From NCBI GenBank assembly GCA_902523435.1, contig CABYZM010000002.1:1-64000 (forward strand): DNA of 64,000 nucleotides, read 5' to 3'. The stretch's first letter is position 1; the number at the start of each line of letters is the position of its first letter. Both the position numbers and the translations under genes were made by a program. Under the pieces are notes generated by a model. It searched no databases. It saw nothing but the letters and a program-made list of their open reading frames with translations, and was not told where the DNA came from. This DNA comes from an uncultured SAR116 cluster alpha proteobacterium. GTDB lineage: Bacteria > Pseudomonadota > Alphaproteobacteria > Puniceispirillales > Puniceispirillaceae. Of this stretch, positions 1 through 10,645 are shown piece by piece.

Positions 1-2
1 TG

Positions 3-587
3 CGGGTACTGATCGCGGCTGCCGAAAATGCGATTTCTGCGCAGTCTATGCGCCCGCTTGATGTAATTGACACAGCGGCCGGGATCCCTGTCGAGGTTGG
101 AAATACAGATGCAGAAGGCCGACTTGTGCTAGCTGATGCGCTATATCATGCTTTGCATGATGATGACCATCCAGAGCCTGACTTCCTACTTGATTTTGCC
201 ACACTGACAGGTGCCGCCCGCATTGCATTAGGCACCGAATGTCCTGCCCTGTTCTGTAACCTAAAACAGACCGCCCGTGACATGATGGATCTTAGCGAAG
301 ATGTTGATGATCCAGTGTGGCAGCTGCCTTTATTTGATGCGTATGATCGCTATCTTGATGCTGGTCAGGCAGGCCTATCCAGTACAGGAAATGCAGGCGG
401 TTATGGTGGGGCTATCACAGCAGCTTTATTCCTGAGACGTTTTATAGGCAAAGAGGTAAACTGGGCCCATATTGATGTTATGGCGTGGAATTTATCTGCG
501 AGGCCAGGAAGGCCAAAAGGCGGCGAAGCGATGGGTCTTCGAACCAGCTTTGCTTATATCAAACGGCTTGCAAAAGTCGGTCAGTAG
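3..587 (+). CDS. pepA: Leucyl aminopeptidase (M17 family), C-terminal part; 5' end lies outside the window
   Basis: NTDAEGRLVLADAL signature of M17 aminopeptidases; reading frame is open upstream to the window edge (RVLIAAAENAISAQSMRPLDV...). Confidence 0.9.
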   Translation, partial: RVLIAAAENAISAQSMRPLDVIDTAAGIPVEVGNTDAEGRLVLADALYHALHDDDHPEPDFLLDFATLTGAARIALGTECPALFCNLKQTARDMMDLSEDVDDPVWQLPLFDAYDRYLDAGQAGLSSTGNAGGYGGAITAALFLRRFIGKEVNWAHIDVMAWNLSARPGRPKGGEAMGLRTSFAYIKRLAKVGQ

Positions 588-1522
588 CCCCTGACCTTAT
601 CAACAATATGTTCAGGTTGCCCTCCAGCCAGAACTATTGAAATAGCCTGAGCAACTTGATCAGCGGCTGTATCGGGGTTAGTTTGCGCAGCAACATGAGG
701 CCAGATGGCAATGCGGGTTTCTTTCCAGAACGGATGTGTGTCTGGCAGCGGTTCTTCGACAAAAACATCCAACGCTGCCCCAGCAAGATGACCTGTACGG
801 ACAGCGTTTAGCAGGGCATCTTCTTCTACCTGATGGCCACGTCCAGCATTGATAAAATAAGATCCAGCCGGCATCGCTGCAAAAACATCCGCTGAAAATA
901 GGTTTGTTGTATGCGCAGTCAGAGGCAGAATACAGATATGAGCTCTACAGCTGGACACTATGTTTTGAAAACCCTGCTCACCGTGATAAGTATGTATAGA
1001 TCGCCCCAAATCACGGGGGCGGCGTGACCAACCTTGCACAGCAAACCCGAGGGCCGCCAGACGATGGGCAATCACTCTGCCAATCGCCCCAAGCCCATAA
1101 ACCGCAACAGGCATTTGTGCTGTCTGGCGTTGAGGCAGACTGTCAAAACGGCGTTCTGCAGCAGCCAATCTGTAGGCAGGCCCATCACGCAGATGATCTA
1201 GTAGGGCCAGAATTACCCAGTGCGACAGTGCATGTGACATATCTGGGTCAACTAGCCGCACCACAGGCACGTTATCAGGCAAATGCGGGTCACTGAACAA
1301 ATGGTCAACCCCCTGACCAAGAGAGACAATCAGGCGCAATTGGTTTAGCTGGCGCAAGCGTCCTGCAGGTGGACGCCAGACCAGCGCGATATCAGCATTT
1401 TCCGCATGTGGGGCGGACAGCGGTACCAGCCTGATATGCTTCAGACGTGCGGTCAGCCGTTCTGCCCATAAGATCTGTTTTTCATTCTCTGGCGTGCCAT
1501 CATGATAAGCAATGGTAATCAT
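581..1522 (-). CDS. D-2-hydroxyacid dehydrogenase (glyoxylate/hydroxypyruvate reductase A-like)
   Basis: NAD-binding motif VYGLGAIGRVIAHRLAALGF, FINAGRGHQVEEDAL, AALDVFVEEPLP, PHVAA. Confidence 0.85.
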   Translation of the reverse strand: MITIAYHDGTPENEKQILWAERLTARLKHIRLVPLSAPHAENADIALVWRPPAGRLRQLNQLRLIVSLGQGVDHLFSDPHLPDNVPVVRLVDPDMSHALSHWVILALLDHLRDGPAYRLAAAERRFDSLPQRQTAQMPVAVYGLGAIGRVIAHRLAALGFAVQGWSRRPRDLGRSIHTYHGEQGFQNIVSSCRAHICILPLTAHTTNLFSADVFAAMPAGSYFINAGRGHQVEEDALLNAVRTGHLAGAALDVFVEEPLPDTHPFWKETRIAIWPHVAAQTNPDTAADQVAQAISIVLAGGQPEHIVDKVRGY

Positions 1523-1564
1523 CTTAACTGCCTAAGCTTTCAATATGATTTAAGACAAACTCAT

Positions 1565-2353
1565 TTAGTTGATCACATCAAGTGCAGCTTTATGCAGCTC
1601 AGGCGTAGCTGCCACCAGGAGCGAGCCATCAGAAGATAAATCAGGCGGCTGCCCGGACCAGTCTGTCACAATAGCTCCAGCCCCTTTTAAAACTGGGATC
1701 AATGCCATGAAATCATGTGTTGCCAATTGATGTTCCATCACCAGATCAAGATGCCCTGCGGCTAGAAGCGCATAATTATAACAATCACCACCATAATGGG
1801 TTGATCGGCAGGTCTTGCCCAATCTGTTAAACCTATTAAGACCTTCTGTTGTGAATGCCTCTGGGCTGGTGGTGGCTATCTGAGCCTGGTCAAGCTCGCG
1901 GCAACTGCTGACAGATAGAGCTGACTGTGTTGCCCCCATGATAAGGTAGCTGCGCTTATCTTGGGTTAAGTAAGTTTCATTTAGGGCCGGCATGTCAATA
2001 AGGCCAGCAAAAGGTTGGCCATCGCAGGCAACACCAACAAGGGTGCCAAATAACGGTTTGCCAATCACAAATGCACGAGTCCCGTCGATCGGGTCAATCA
2101 CCCAGCAGATTTGCCGATCCGCAAGACCACCTTGTTCTTCGCCAATAATTGCATGATGAGGAAACGCCGCTAAGATAGCCTGTCTCAATTCAGTTTCAAC
2201 AGATTTGTCCGCAATAGTAACTGGGCTATTATCAGCTTTTTGTTCAACGGAAAAGTCAGAACGGAAATGCCGGTCGATTAAAGGGCGGCTGAGGGAGGGA
2301 AGCGTCAACAAAAACGAATCTATCTCTACCCAATCCGGCCTTTTATCTGTCAT
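1565..2353 (-). CDS. hisN: Inositol monophosphatase family protein, probable histidinol-phosphatase
   Basis: IGEEQGG, WVIDPIDGTRAFVIGKPLFGTLVG and GGDCYNYALLAAGHLDLVME motifs. Confidence 0.8.
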   Translation of the reverse strand: MTDKRPDWVEIDSFLLTLPSLSRPLIDRHFRSDFSVEQKADNSPVTIADKSVETELRQAILAAFPHHAIIGEEQGGLADRQICWVIDPIDGTRAFVIGKPLFGTLVGVACDGQPFAGLIDMPALNETYLTQDKRSYLIMGATQSALSVSSCRELDQAQIATTSPEAFTTEGLNRFNRLGKTCRSTHYGGDCYNYALLAAGHLDLVMEHQLATHDFMALIPVLKGAGAIVTDWSGQPPDLSSDGSLLVAATPELHKAALDVIN

Positions 2354-2916
2354 TGGGCCTCAGCAGCTATCTCATCACTAGTCGGCAACGCTGCTGGCTG
2401 GTCAGCCTTACTACGCATATAGGCAATCAGATTGGCCCTGTCTGCCGGCTTTTTCAGGCCAGCGAAATTCATCTTTGTGCCTGAGATGTACGCTTTTGGC
2501 TTGTAAAAGAATTGGTTCAGAGACTGATAATCCCATTCCCCGCCAAACCCGGCCAGTGCTTCAGAATACGCATAGCCATCGATTTGACCCTTACTTGTAT
2601 TTACAATGTTCCATAGGGCAGGCCCAACTTTGTTCTGACCACCCTTGTCAAACACATGACAGGCTGTGCATTTCTTGGCAACTTTCTGCCCAGCGGCAAT
2701 ATCAGCATCCGCTAGCATAGCCAAAATTGGTTCAGGACCAACAGGTGCGGCACCAGCGGATGAAGATGCAAGCTGTTCGGTGATTTGAATCGGATACGAA
2801 TTTTCCGCCAGCTTCTGATGCGGGACCAGAATTTCTGCAATTTTATATCCGCCCAAAGCGATTAGGCCAGCCATAAGAAAACCAGCTGCAGCTTTATTAA
2901 ATTTTAAATCATCCAT
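2350..2916 (-). CDS. Membrane-anchored cytochrome c (c552/CycM-like)
   Basis: N-terminal TM segment, CTACHVF heme motif, KVGPALWNIV, GTKMNFAGLKKPADRANLIAYM; start moved to internal Met (MDDLKFNK); ORF extends to 2994. Confidence 0.85.
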   Translation of the reverse strand: MDDLKFNKAAAGFLMAGLIALGGYKIAEILVPHQKLAENSYPIQITEQLASSSAGAAPVGPEPILAMLADADIAAGQKVAKKCTACHVFDKGGQNKVGPALWNIVNTSKGQIDGYAYSEALAGFGGEWDYQSLNQFFYKPKAYISGTKMNFAGLKKPADRANLIAYMRSKADQPAALPTSDEIAAEAQ

Positions 2917-3148
2917 ACTTTTGTATTCCCCAGAGCTGTTAAAGAACAGTTGAAACCAGTGTTCAAGCTGATTATCTCTCGCGCTTAAAAACATCTCCTG
3001 TCAACGCAGGCGTTCCTCATGAGTTTTGTGATACCGCAATTTTCAGATTGTCTCAAGTCCTGCAAGCCAATCAGCACTGGTCCTTTTTCTTTGCCAGCCA
3101 GACCAAAATATGAAACCTTATGTTCAGCTTCATTAGCAATTTAATTGA

Positions 3149-3907
3149 TTGAAAAAACAGCCTGTTATGACGACTGATATTCTCACACTTATACCTGCTC
3201 GCATAAAGGCAACAAGACTCCCAGGAAAACCGCTAGCGGAAATTGCTGGAAAACCTATGATTTGCCATGTGTGGGAAAAGGCTGTAAAGGCTGATTTAGG
3301 GCCTGTATTTGTGGCCACAGATAGTCCAGAAATTGTTCAAACCATTGAGGCAGTTGGTGGGCAGGCTGTATTGACAGCTGCAAGCCATCCTTCAGGATCT
3401 GACAGAATCTATGAGGCATTATGCCACATAGATTCTGAAGGCAGGTATGAGGAGGTCATTAATCTGCAGGGGGATTTACCTGAACTGGACCCGGCGCTAT
3501 TGGAAAAGCTGGCTGAGATGCTGCGTGACCCAAACTGGGACTTAACCACCCTTGCCGCCCCCGCCAGCCAGGAAGAGGCTGTCAAATCGCAGATTGTTAA
3601 AGCTGTTGTTAGCTTTACAGATAACAGCAAGCGCGCCGGCCAAGCCCTTTATTTCAGCCGCGCAGCTGTTCCAGATGGGCCAGAGGGTTTTCTACATCAT
3701 ATTGGCCTTTATGGCTGGCGGCGAAAGGCCCTTTCCACATTTGTCAAACTGCCACCTTCGCCACTGGAATTATCTGAAAAGCTGGAACAACTTCGTGCAT
3801 TGGAAGCAGGCATGAAAATTGGCATTGCCGTAGTTGACCATGCGCCTGGCGGCATTGATACGGCGGATGATCTAGCGGAAGTCAGACTGCGCCTAGGAAC
3901 AGATTAA
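3149..3907 (+). CDS. kdsB: 3-deoxy-manno-octulosonate cytidylyltransferase
   Basis: LIPARIKATRLPGKPLAEIAGKPMI, VFVATDSPEI, INLQGDLPELDP. Confidence 0.93.
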   Translation: MKKQPVMTTDILTLIPARIKATRLPGKPLAEIAGKPMICHVWEKAVKADLGPVFVATDSPEIVQTIEAVGGQAVLTAASHPSGSDRIYEALCHIDSEGRYEEVINLQGDLPELDPALLEKLAEMLRDPNWDLTTLAAPASQEEAVKSQIVKAVVSFTDNSKRAGQALYFSRAAVPDGPEGFLHHIGLYGWRRKALSTFVKLPPSPLELSEKLEQLRALEAGMKIGIAVVDHAPGGIDTADDLAEVRLRLGTD

Positions 3908-3975
3908 ATAGTGGATTTGAAAAGCCTGTTAAAAAAGCGTAAAAAAAGCGCAGATGAAGGAAAAAGAGGCTGGAC

Positions 3976-4815
3976 ATGGCAGATAAGAGAAAAATAGCCT
4001 TCCAGGGTGTACCTGGGGCTTATTCCCATATGGCCTGCAACACACATGCGCCTAAGCACATACCGCTGCCTTGCGAGAGTTTTTCAGAAATGATCGCTGC
4101 AGTACAGAACGGCGACGCCGAACTGGCCATGGTTCCAGTAGAAAATTCTACTGCTGGACGTGTAGCTGATATTCACCATCTACTTCCTGAATCAGGCCTT
4201 TACATTATCGATGAGCATTACCAACCTGTTCACCATAAGCTGTTGGGTCTCAAAGGCGTCAGACCAGAGCAAATAACAGAAGTACACAGTCATGAGCAGG
4301 GGCTGGCTCAATGCCGTAAATCCTTGCGGGCTCATGGCATAAAACCAGTTATTCACACGGATACAGCAGGAGCGGCCAAGGATATTGCAGCCCGTGGCGA
4401 ACCGCATATTGGGGCAGTTGCGTCTGCATTAGCCGCAGAGATTTACAACCTTGATATTCTAGATGCAGACATTCTGGATGAAAACACAAACACAACACGC
4501 TTTCTTATTATGTCACGTGATTTCCAAAAGGCCCCTGACCCGACTTTGCCTACCATAACGACACTTATTTTTGAGGTCAGGTCAGTTCCTGCTGTCTTAT
4601 ATAAATGTCTCGGCGGATTTGCGACCAACAATATCAATTTAACAAAGCTAGAATCGTACATGCTAAACGGGTCATTGAAAGCGGCTCGTTTCTATGCTGA
4701 TTGTGAAGGACATATTGACAGTCCAGCAATGAAACAAGCGTTGGAAGAGCTTCAATTTTACTGCACAGATGGAGGTATCACTGTGCTGGGAAGCTATCCT
4801 GCTAATCGCGACTGA
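3976..4815 (+). CDS. pheA: Prephenate dehydratase with ACT domain
   Basis: AFQGVPGAYSHMAC, MVPVENSTAGRV, NTTRFLIM, TKLESYMLNGSLKAARFYADCEGH. Confidence 0.92.
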   Translation: MADKRKIAFQGVPGAYSHMACNTHAPKHIPLPCESFSEMIAAVQNGDAELAMVPVENSTAGRVADIHHLLPESGLYIIDEHYQPVHHKLLGLKGVRPEQITEVHSHEQGLAQCRKSLRAHGIKPVIHTDTAGAAKDIAARGEPHIGAVASALAAEIYNLDILDADILDENTNTTRFLIMSRDFQKAPDPTLPTITTLIFEVRSVPAVLYKCLGGFATNNINLTKLESYMLNGSLKAARFYADCEGHIDSPAMKQALEELQFYCTDGGITVLGSYPANRD

Positions 4816-4857
4816 AAAAACTTGTTTATGCAGTACATTTCAAGCATAATTTGGAAC

Positions 4858-4949
4858 GGAAGGTTGGGTGGACGAATGGACAGGGTGACTAGGCCAGGTC
4901 CGAAAGGAAGCAGCCACAGTCTGCACCAAGCGGGTCATCCAGCCTTTCA
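4858..4949 (+). ncRNA. ffs: Signal recognition particle RNA (4.5S type)
   Basis: Conserved core GGCCAGGTCCGAAAGGAAGCAGCC; flanks AAGGTTGG and CCAGCCTT pair as a terminal stem; located upstream of dnaX. Ends approximate. Confidence 0.88.
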
Positions 4950-5083
4950 TGCTTTGCCACATGATTTACGATATGAACTGCCCGACCATCTGACCTTTCT
5001 GCCGAAAAAATACGAGATGAGGGCTAACCGCAAGGCAGAACAGGATCTGGTCAGGCCAGCAATAAACCGATAGTCTTTTCCCT

Positions 5084-6823
5084 ATGAAAAACCTCGCCAA
5101 CCAGCCTTACCGTGTTCTAGCCCGCAAATACCGCCCTGCCACTTTTGAGCAAATGATCGGCCAAGATGCGCTTGTGCAGACACTGACGAATGCAATTGCT
5201 CTAGGAAGGTTGGCGCATGCCTTTATTCTCACTGGCGTGCGCGGAATTGGCAAAACATCAACGGCTCGCATCTTGGCAAAAGGTCTGAATTGTGAGGGAG
5301 CAGACGGGGCAGGCGGGCCTACTATGTCGCCCTGCGGGACCTGCAACCCATGCAAGGATATTAATGAAGGGTGCCATATTGATGTTCTGGAAATGGATGC
5401 CGCCAGCAACACAGGCGTTGATGATGTGCGCGATATTATTGATGGTGCGGCCTACAGACCTGTATCCGCCCGTTTTAAAATTTATATCGTCGATGAAGTT
5501 CACATGCTGTCACGCAATGCGTTTAATGCCTTGCTGAAGACGCTTGAAGAGCCACCAGATAATGTGAAATTTATCTTCGCCACAACTGAAATCCGGAAAG
5601 TGCCTGTGACCATCCTGTCCAGATGTCAGCGTTTTGACCTACGCCGAGTTCCCGTTGATGTGATGACACATCACCTGCAGACCATTGCAGACTCAGAACA
5701 GATAAAGGCGGCGGCAAACACGCTTGTACATATTGCCAAAGCCTCTGAGGGCTCTGTCAGAGACGCTTTGTCCCTACTTGACCAGGCCGCAGCGATGAAT
5801 GCCGATGAAATTTCAGAACAGGCTGTTCTGGATATGCTGGGCCAGGCCAATACTGATTTGGTCCTGAAGACCCTGCAAGCCTGTCTTAACGGACAGACGG
5901 CAGCGGCACTCAACCTGTTTGCAACAGCAGATGCTTGCGGAGCAGAACCTGATGTCTTTATCGCTGATATGCTAGATAATATCCATCTGGCCAGCCTGAT
6001 AGCAGGCGGGGCAGGCTCATCTGACCAGCCTGAAGCGCAAAGTCAGATGCTTACAGCAATCGCAACCGCAGGCATTGCTCGTCTAGGGCGGGCCTGGCAG
6101 TTACTGCTGAACGGACACCATGAAATCAAAGACGCACCGAACCCGAAAACAGCTGCTCAGATGGTTCTGATCAGGTTGGCCCATATAGCGCCTATGCCGA
6201 CTCCAGCTGAAATTATCAAGTCTCTCACCGAGGAACCAATGGACGCCCCTGCCGCGCAGACACCAACAGCAATATTGTCATCCGAGGCACCGCGCACAGA
6301 ATCTGAACTCGTTCCCGCTCAGGTTGCGCCTACTCAGATACCACAGACAGAAACGTCCCCGGTAGAAACTGACATCCCTTCGCAACTTGCTAATGAGAAG
6401 AACAGCCCAGCAGGAACAGTATTTTCCAGCCTGCAGGATATTGCCATAAGCCTAAATGAGGCTGGAGAGAAAATTCTGGCCGCACGCCTACGCCAACATC
6501 TGCGCCCTGTCAGTCTTGCAGATGGTAAGTTGGAAGTGCAAATAGATGGCGATGTGAAACACGAAAATTTTCTGGGTGACCTGGCCCGATTCATGAGTCA
6601 GAAAAGCGGTCAGCCCTGGCTGGTCTCCCAAGCATCTCAAGGGGGCGGGCAAACATTGGCAGAGCTGGACAGCCAGGCAGATGAGCAGAAAAAAAAGGCC
6701 GCAGCTGAACATCCTATTGTTGCTGCGATTCTGGACAAATTTGATAGCGCTGAAATCACAGCTGTGCGCCCACAAAACGCCGAAGACGAAATACATTCAG
6801 ATGATGAGGTGAAAAATGCGTAA
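5084..6823 (+). CDS. dnaX: DNA polymerase III subunit gamma/tau
   Basis: YRVLARKYRPATFEQMIGQDALVQTL, GVRGIGKTSTARILAKGLNC, zinc-binding cysteines, VDEVHMLSRNAFNALLKTLEEPP. Confidence 0.95.
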   Translation: MKNLANQPYRVLARKYRPATFEQMIGQDALVQTLTNAIALGRLAHAFILTGVRGIGKTSTARILAKGLNCEGADGAGGPTMSPCGTCNPCKDINEGCHIDVLEMDAASNTGVDDVRDIIDGAAYRPVSARFKIYIVDEVHMLSRNAFNALLKTLEEPPDNVKFIFATTEIRKVPVTILSRCQRFDLRRVPVDVMTHHLQTIADSEQIKAAANTLVHIAKASEGSVRDALSLLDQAAAMNADEISEQAVLDMLGQANTDLVLKTLQACLNGQTAAALNLFATADACGAEPDVFIADMLDNIHLASLIAGGAGSSDQPEAQSQMLTAIATAGIARLGRAWQLLLNGHHEIKDAPNPKTAAQMVLIRLAHIAPMPTPAEIIKSLTEEPMDAPAAQTPTAILSSEAPRTESELVPAQVAPTQIPQTETSPVETDIPSQLANEKNSPAGTVFSSLQDIAISLNEAGEKILAARLRQHLRPVSLADGKLEVQIDGDVKHENFLGDLARFMSQKSGQPWLVSQASQGGGQTLAELDSQADEQKKKAAAEHPIVAAILDKFDSAEITAVRPQNAEDEIHSDDEVKNA

Positions 6824-7139
6824 TTTTGGTGGCATGATGAAAAAGGTTCAGGAAATGCAGAGCCGCATGGAGGAAATAACCCGTGAAATCGAATCTAGCC
6901 GGTTCCAGAGTTCAGTAGGCGGCGGCGCTGTCGTTGCCACCCTGTCTGGAAAAGGCGAGATTATCGCGTTGGAACTCTCGCCAGAGCTGATGGCTGACGG
7001 TGATGCAGATACGCTTGCTGAACTTGTTATGCTGGCAGTGAACAATGCCAAGTCGGAAGCGGATGCCAAAAAGGCGGATGCCTTAAAAGAAATGACAGGC
7101 GGCTTGCCTTTGCCACCAGGCCTGTCGCTACCTTTTTGA
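6816..7139 (+). CDS. ybaB: YbaB/EbfC family nucleoid-associated protein
   Basis: Position between dnaX and rec[16 protein letters not shown], ...[15 protein letters not shown]. Confidence 0.92.
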   Translation: MRNFGGMMKKVQEMQSRMEEITREIESSRFQSSVGGGAVVATLSGKGEIIALELSPELMADGDADTLAELVMLAVNNAKSEADAKKADALKEMTGGLPLPPGLSLPF

Positions 7140-7167
7140 GCCACCCATCCGGAAAAGGGATATTTTT

Positions 7168-7827
7168 ATGGCCCAGCACCCACTTGACCAGCTGATCCAA
7201 AGGCTTTCCCGCCTTCCTGGGCTGGGCCCGCGTTCTGCCCGACGGACAGCTTTATATCTTTTAAAAAACCGGGACCAGGTTATGCTGCCTCTGGCAAATG
7301 AGCTTGATCATGCTGCTCGTAAGGTACGAACCTGTGTAGATTGCGGGAATCTCGATTTAAGTGATCTCTGCACAATTTGCCAGGATAGTCGGCGTGATAG
7401 CCGACGCATCTGTGTGGTTGAGGATGTGTCAGATTTGTGGGCAATTGAACGAGCTGGTATTTATTCAGGCCTTTATCATATTCTTGGGGGCACATTGAGC
7501 GCACTGGACGGTAGGGGTCCGAGTGAACTAGGCATCGACAGACTAGTTCAGAGAGCGAGCCATTTATCTGAAAGCCAATCTGATGGCCAGTTTGAAACAA
7601 TAGAGCCCCTATCAATAGACCGTCTTTCAGCTCAGATGGGTGAGATTATTCTAGCAACATCTGCAACTGTAGATGGCCAAACCACCGCCCATTATATTGC
7701 CGAAAGGCTTGAAAACCTGCCAGTTCAGATTACCCGTCTTGCACATGGCGTTCCTGTTGGTGGCGAGTTGAATTATCTGGATGATGGCACATTAGCTCAA
7801 GCCATGAAGGCCAGAAGCCGCCTATAA
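7168..7827 (+). CDS. recR: Recombination protein RecR
   Basis: [24 protein letters not shown], zinc-finger cysteines, [32 protein letters not shown]. Confidence 0.95.
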   Translation: MAQHPLDQLIQRLSRLPGLGPRSARRTALYLLKNRDQVMLPLANELDHAARKVRTCVDCGNLDLSDLCTICQDSRRDSRRICVVEDVSDLWAIERAGIYSGLYHILGGTLSALDGRGPSELGIDRLVQRASHLSESQSDGQFETIEPLSIDRLSAQMGEIILATSATVDGQTTAHYIAERLENLPVQITRLAHGVPVGGELNYLDDGTLAQAMKARSRL

Positions 7828-7831
7828 TGGC

Positions 7832-8965
7832 TCAGACAGTTTTGTCAGCAGCCTTTGTGTCTGTTTCGTCTGGCAGCAGATCAGCCTGTGCGGGCAGGAC
7901 CGAGCCAGGCGGAGTTTCTGAAACCTCATAATCTTCGATACGTTTCCCTCTGGAAGTGATTTTGCCAGTTGAGGTTTTGATCTCTCGCACATCGCGCTGA
8001 GCCAAATCAAAATGCTTGTCCAAATTATCTACCCGCTTATCCAGACGTTCGATATCTGTAATCAGAACACCGATTTCCTTTTGAATAAGCGCCGTCTGTT
8101 CACGCATCCGCGCATCACGCAAAACAGCCCTCACTGTGTTTAATGTTGCCATCATTGTTGTCGGGGAAACAATCCAGACGCGGGAACTATAAGATTTTTC
8201 GACGATATCCGGAAGATGAGCATGAAGTTCGGCGTAGACCGCCTCTGAGGGCAGAAACATACAGGCTGACTCAGCTGTTTCACCAGTAATAATGTAGCGC
8301 TCATGGATATCACGAACGTGTTTGAGAACATCTGCACCCAGCTTTTTACGAGCAGCCCGCCGCGCTGCCTCATCGTCCGCCTGCCGCAGGTGATGCCAAG
8401 CCTCTAGCGGAAACTTTGAATCAATAACAATATCCCCAGGTGGATTCGGCAATTTCAGCACACAATCTGCCCGCTTCCCATTGGACAGCTGAACCTGAAA
8501 GTCATACGCATTGGGCGGCAGGACGGTCCGCACTAAATTTTCCAGCTGCACCTCGCCAAAGGCTCCCCGATCTGTCTTGTTCGCCAAGATATTATGAAGC
8601 TGTGTAACCTGCCCAGTCAGCTCACTAATCTTCGCATTCGCCGCATCTATGACTGCCAGCCGTGCGGAGAGGTCGGTTAAGTTCTGATGTGTTTTTTCTG
8701 TCTGTTGCTGCAGCGACTGGCCCATCCGCTGGGACATCCCAGCAAGCGATTCCTCAAGCCTCTTTGACAACGCAGACATTTGCTCAATCTGGGCTTGCTG
8801 CTGTTGCTGGCTGGTCTGACTTAACATGGACAGCTGGCCCCGCAAATCAACTAGTTCAGGAGCAGTAGTCCGAACATCTGTCCCGCGCTTAGCAAGCACA
8901 AAGAAAAAGCCAACCACACAGCCGCCCAAAAGCCCCCAGGGCAAAATAAGAAGAAAATCTGTCAT
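7832..8965 (-). CDS. rmuC: DNA recombination protein RmuC
   Basis: GAFGEVQLENLVRTVLPPNAYDFQVQ, VIDSKFPLEAW, MFLPSEAVYAEL; start moved to MTDFLLILPWGLL (ORF extends to 9037). Confidence 0.9.
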   Translation of the reverse strand: MTDFLLILPWGLLGGCVVGFFFVLAKRGTDVRTTAPELVDLRGQLSMLSQTSQQQQQAQIEQMSALSKRLEESLAGMSQRMGQSLQQQTEKTHQNLTDLSARLAVIDAANAKISELTGQVTQLHNILANKTDRGAFGEVQLENLVRTVLPPNAYDFQVQLSNGKRADCVLKLPNPPGDIVIDSKFPLEAWHHLRQADDEAARRAARKKLGADVLKHVRDIHERYIITGETAESACMFLPSEAVYAELHAHLPDIVEKSYSSRVWIVSPTTMMATLNTVRAVLRDARMREQTALIQKEIGVLITDIERLDKRVDNLDKHFDLAQRDVREIKTSTGKITSRGKRIEDYEVSETPPGSVLPAQADLLPDETDTKAADKTV

Positions 8966-9117
8966 GACACTTAGTCTATCAGCATTATGTCTGCGTTTCA
9001 TCTGAAATGACTGTCTGGCGATGCTTGCACAATCCAAGACAAATCTTCATAGTGCGGTTATTTACAGTATAGGCCGATTTGGTCTGAACTTATTTTTAAG
9101 GAAAAGGTCTCTTTCCC

Positions 9118-9633
9118 ATGGCCGTGATGTCTCTTGTTCTGCTTCCCCAGCCTGTCTTGCGTCAGGTTGCGCAGCCTGTTGATGATATTACAGATGAAAT
9201 TCTGCAGCTTGCAAATAACATGGCAGAGACCATGTATGCTGCACCGGGAATTGGTCTTGCTGCCAACCAAGTTGGCTTGCTGAAGCGCGTGATCGTGATG
9301 GACTGTGCGCGTGATGATGAGCCGCCAGCCTTATGGAAAATGATTAACCCAGAAATTATTTGGCTTTCAAAAGAAAATACAAAAATGGAAGAAGGCTGCT
9401 TGTCGATACCTGGTCACAATGCCGAAGTGGTGCGGCCATCTGAAGTTCACGTATCCTATCTTGATATTGAAGGGCAGAAGCAGGAGATGCAGGCAACAGG
9501 CTTGCTAGCCGCCTGTGTTCAGCATGAGATTGATCATTTGAACGGCGTTTTGTTCCTTGACCATCTCTCCCGGCTGAAACGTGATATGATTATGCGCAAG
9601 GTAATAAAGGAAAACCGCACACAAAATGACTAA
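9118..9633 (+). CDS. def: Peptide deformylase
   Basis: GIGLAANQVG, EEGCLSIPG, QHEIDHLNGVLFLDHLS. Confidence 0.95.
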   Translation: MAVMSLVLLPQPVLRQVAQPVDDITDEILQLANNMAETMYAAPGIGLAANQVGLLKRVIVMDCARDDEPPALWKMINPEIIWLSKENTKMEEGCLSIPGHNAEVVRPSEVHVSYLDIEGQKQEMQATGLLAACVQHEIDHLNGVLFLDHLSRLKRDMIMRKVIKENRTQND

Positions 9634-10645
9634 ACAGCTTCAGACTGAACCAATAAAGCCAGCTGACAGCCTATCGGTGATTTTCATGGGAAGCCCGGCT
9701 TTTTCTGTACCCAGCCTGCAACGTCTGGCAGACAGATATTCTGTAAAGGCTGTGTATACCCAGCCGCCCCGCAAATCAGGTCGCGGCATGAAGTTACGGC
9801 AAACAGATGTTGGCGCAGCCGCCGAGAAAATGGACCTGCCCTGCTTCTGGCCAGAAACGTTGAAAGATTCGGCCATATGCGAAGAGCTGGCTGCCCATGA
9901 GGCTGATATTTTTGTGGTGGTAGCTTACGGACTTTTATTGCCACAGGCGATTCTGGACCTGCCCAGATTCGGGTGTGTAAATGGTCATGCGTCTCTTCTG
10001 CCCAGATGGCGCGGAGCCGCTCCCATCCAGCGGGCGATAGAGGCAGGAGACCGCAAGACAGGCGTCTGCACAATGCTAATGGAAAAGGGGCTTGATACCG
10101 GCCCAGTATTTGATTGTTGTGAGACAGATATACCAGCTAATATAACAGCTGGTCAGCTGCATGACCGTCTCTGTCTAATAACAGCTGATTTGTTATGCAC
10201 AACACTGGATAAAATTGCTGCAGGAACAGCCATGACCACACCCCAGGCTGCAGATGGAGTAGTCTATGCCCCTAAAATATCAACTGAAGAAGCGCGTCTT
10301 GACCTTACCCTGACAGCAGGGCACCTACAGGGTAAGATCAATGCCTTTAACCCATCACCAGGCGCGTTCATTGACACAGTTTTAGGTCGACTAAAACTAC
10401 TTTCAGGACAAAGTGTATCTGAGGCTTATTCTGTTTTACCTTCAGGATGCTTTTTACCAGGATACTTTCTAGGCCTTTCTACCTCTGGTGGCCTGATCCT
10501 TTCCTGTGGCGGGCAAACAGCCCTTGAGATTAACACGCTGCAACCTACAGGAAAACAGGCTATGGCTGCCCGTGACTGGCTGAATGGCGTTCAGCTATCT
10601 CCTGGACAACTACTTGTCACACCTCTCCAGGGCGGTTTGGCATGA
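9626..10645 (+). CDS. fmt: Methionyl-tRNA formyltransferase
   Basis: VIFMGSPAFSVPSL, VNGHASLLPRWRGAAPIQRAIEAGD, overlaps def. Confidence 0.95.
   Translation: MTKQLQTEPIKPADSLSVIFMGSPAFSVPSLQRLADRYSVKAVYTQPPRKSGRGMKLRQTDVGAAAEKMDLPCFWPETLKDSAICEELAAHEADIFVVVAYGLLLPQAILDLPRFGCVNGHASLLPRWRGAAPIQRAIEAGDRKTGVCTMLMEKGLDTGPVFDCCETDIPANITAGQLHDRLCLITADLLCTTLDKIAAGTAMTTPQAADGVVYAPKISTEEARLDLTLTAGHLQGKINAFNPSPGAFIDTVLGRLKLLSGQSVSEAYSVLPSGCFLPGYFLGLSTSGGLILSCGGQTALEINTLQPTGKQAMAARDWLNGVQLSPGQLLVTPLQGGLA

Noticed and set aside
4822-5073. 83-aa plus-strand ORF between pheA and dnaX
   Set aside because: Overlaps the SRP RNA gene and has no protein-like features.
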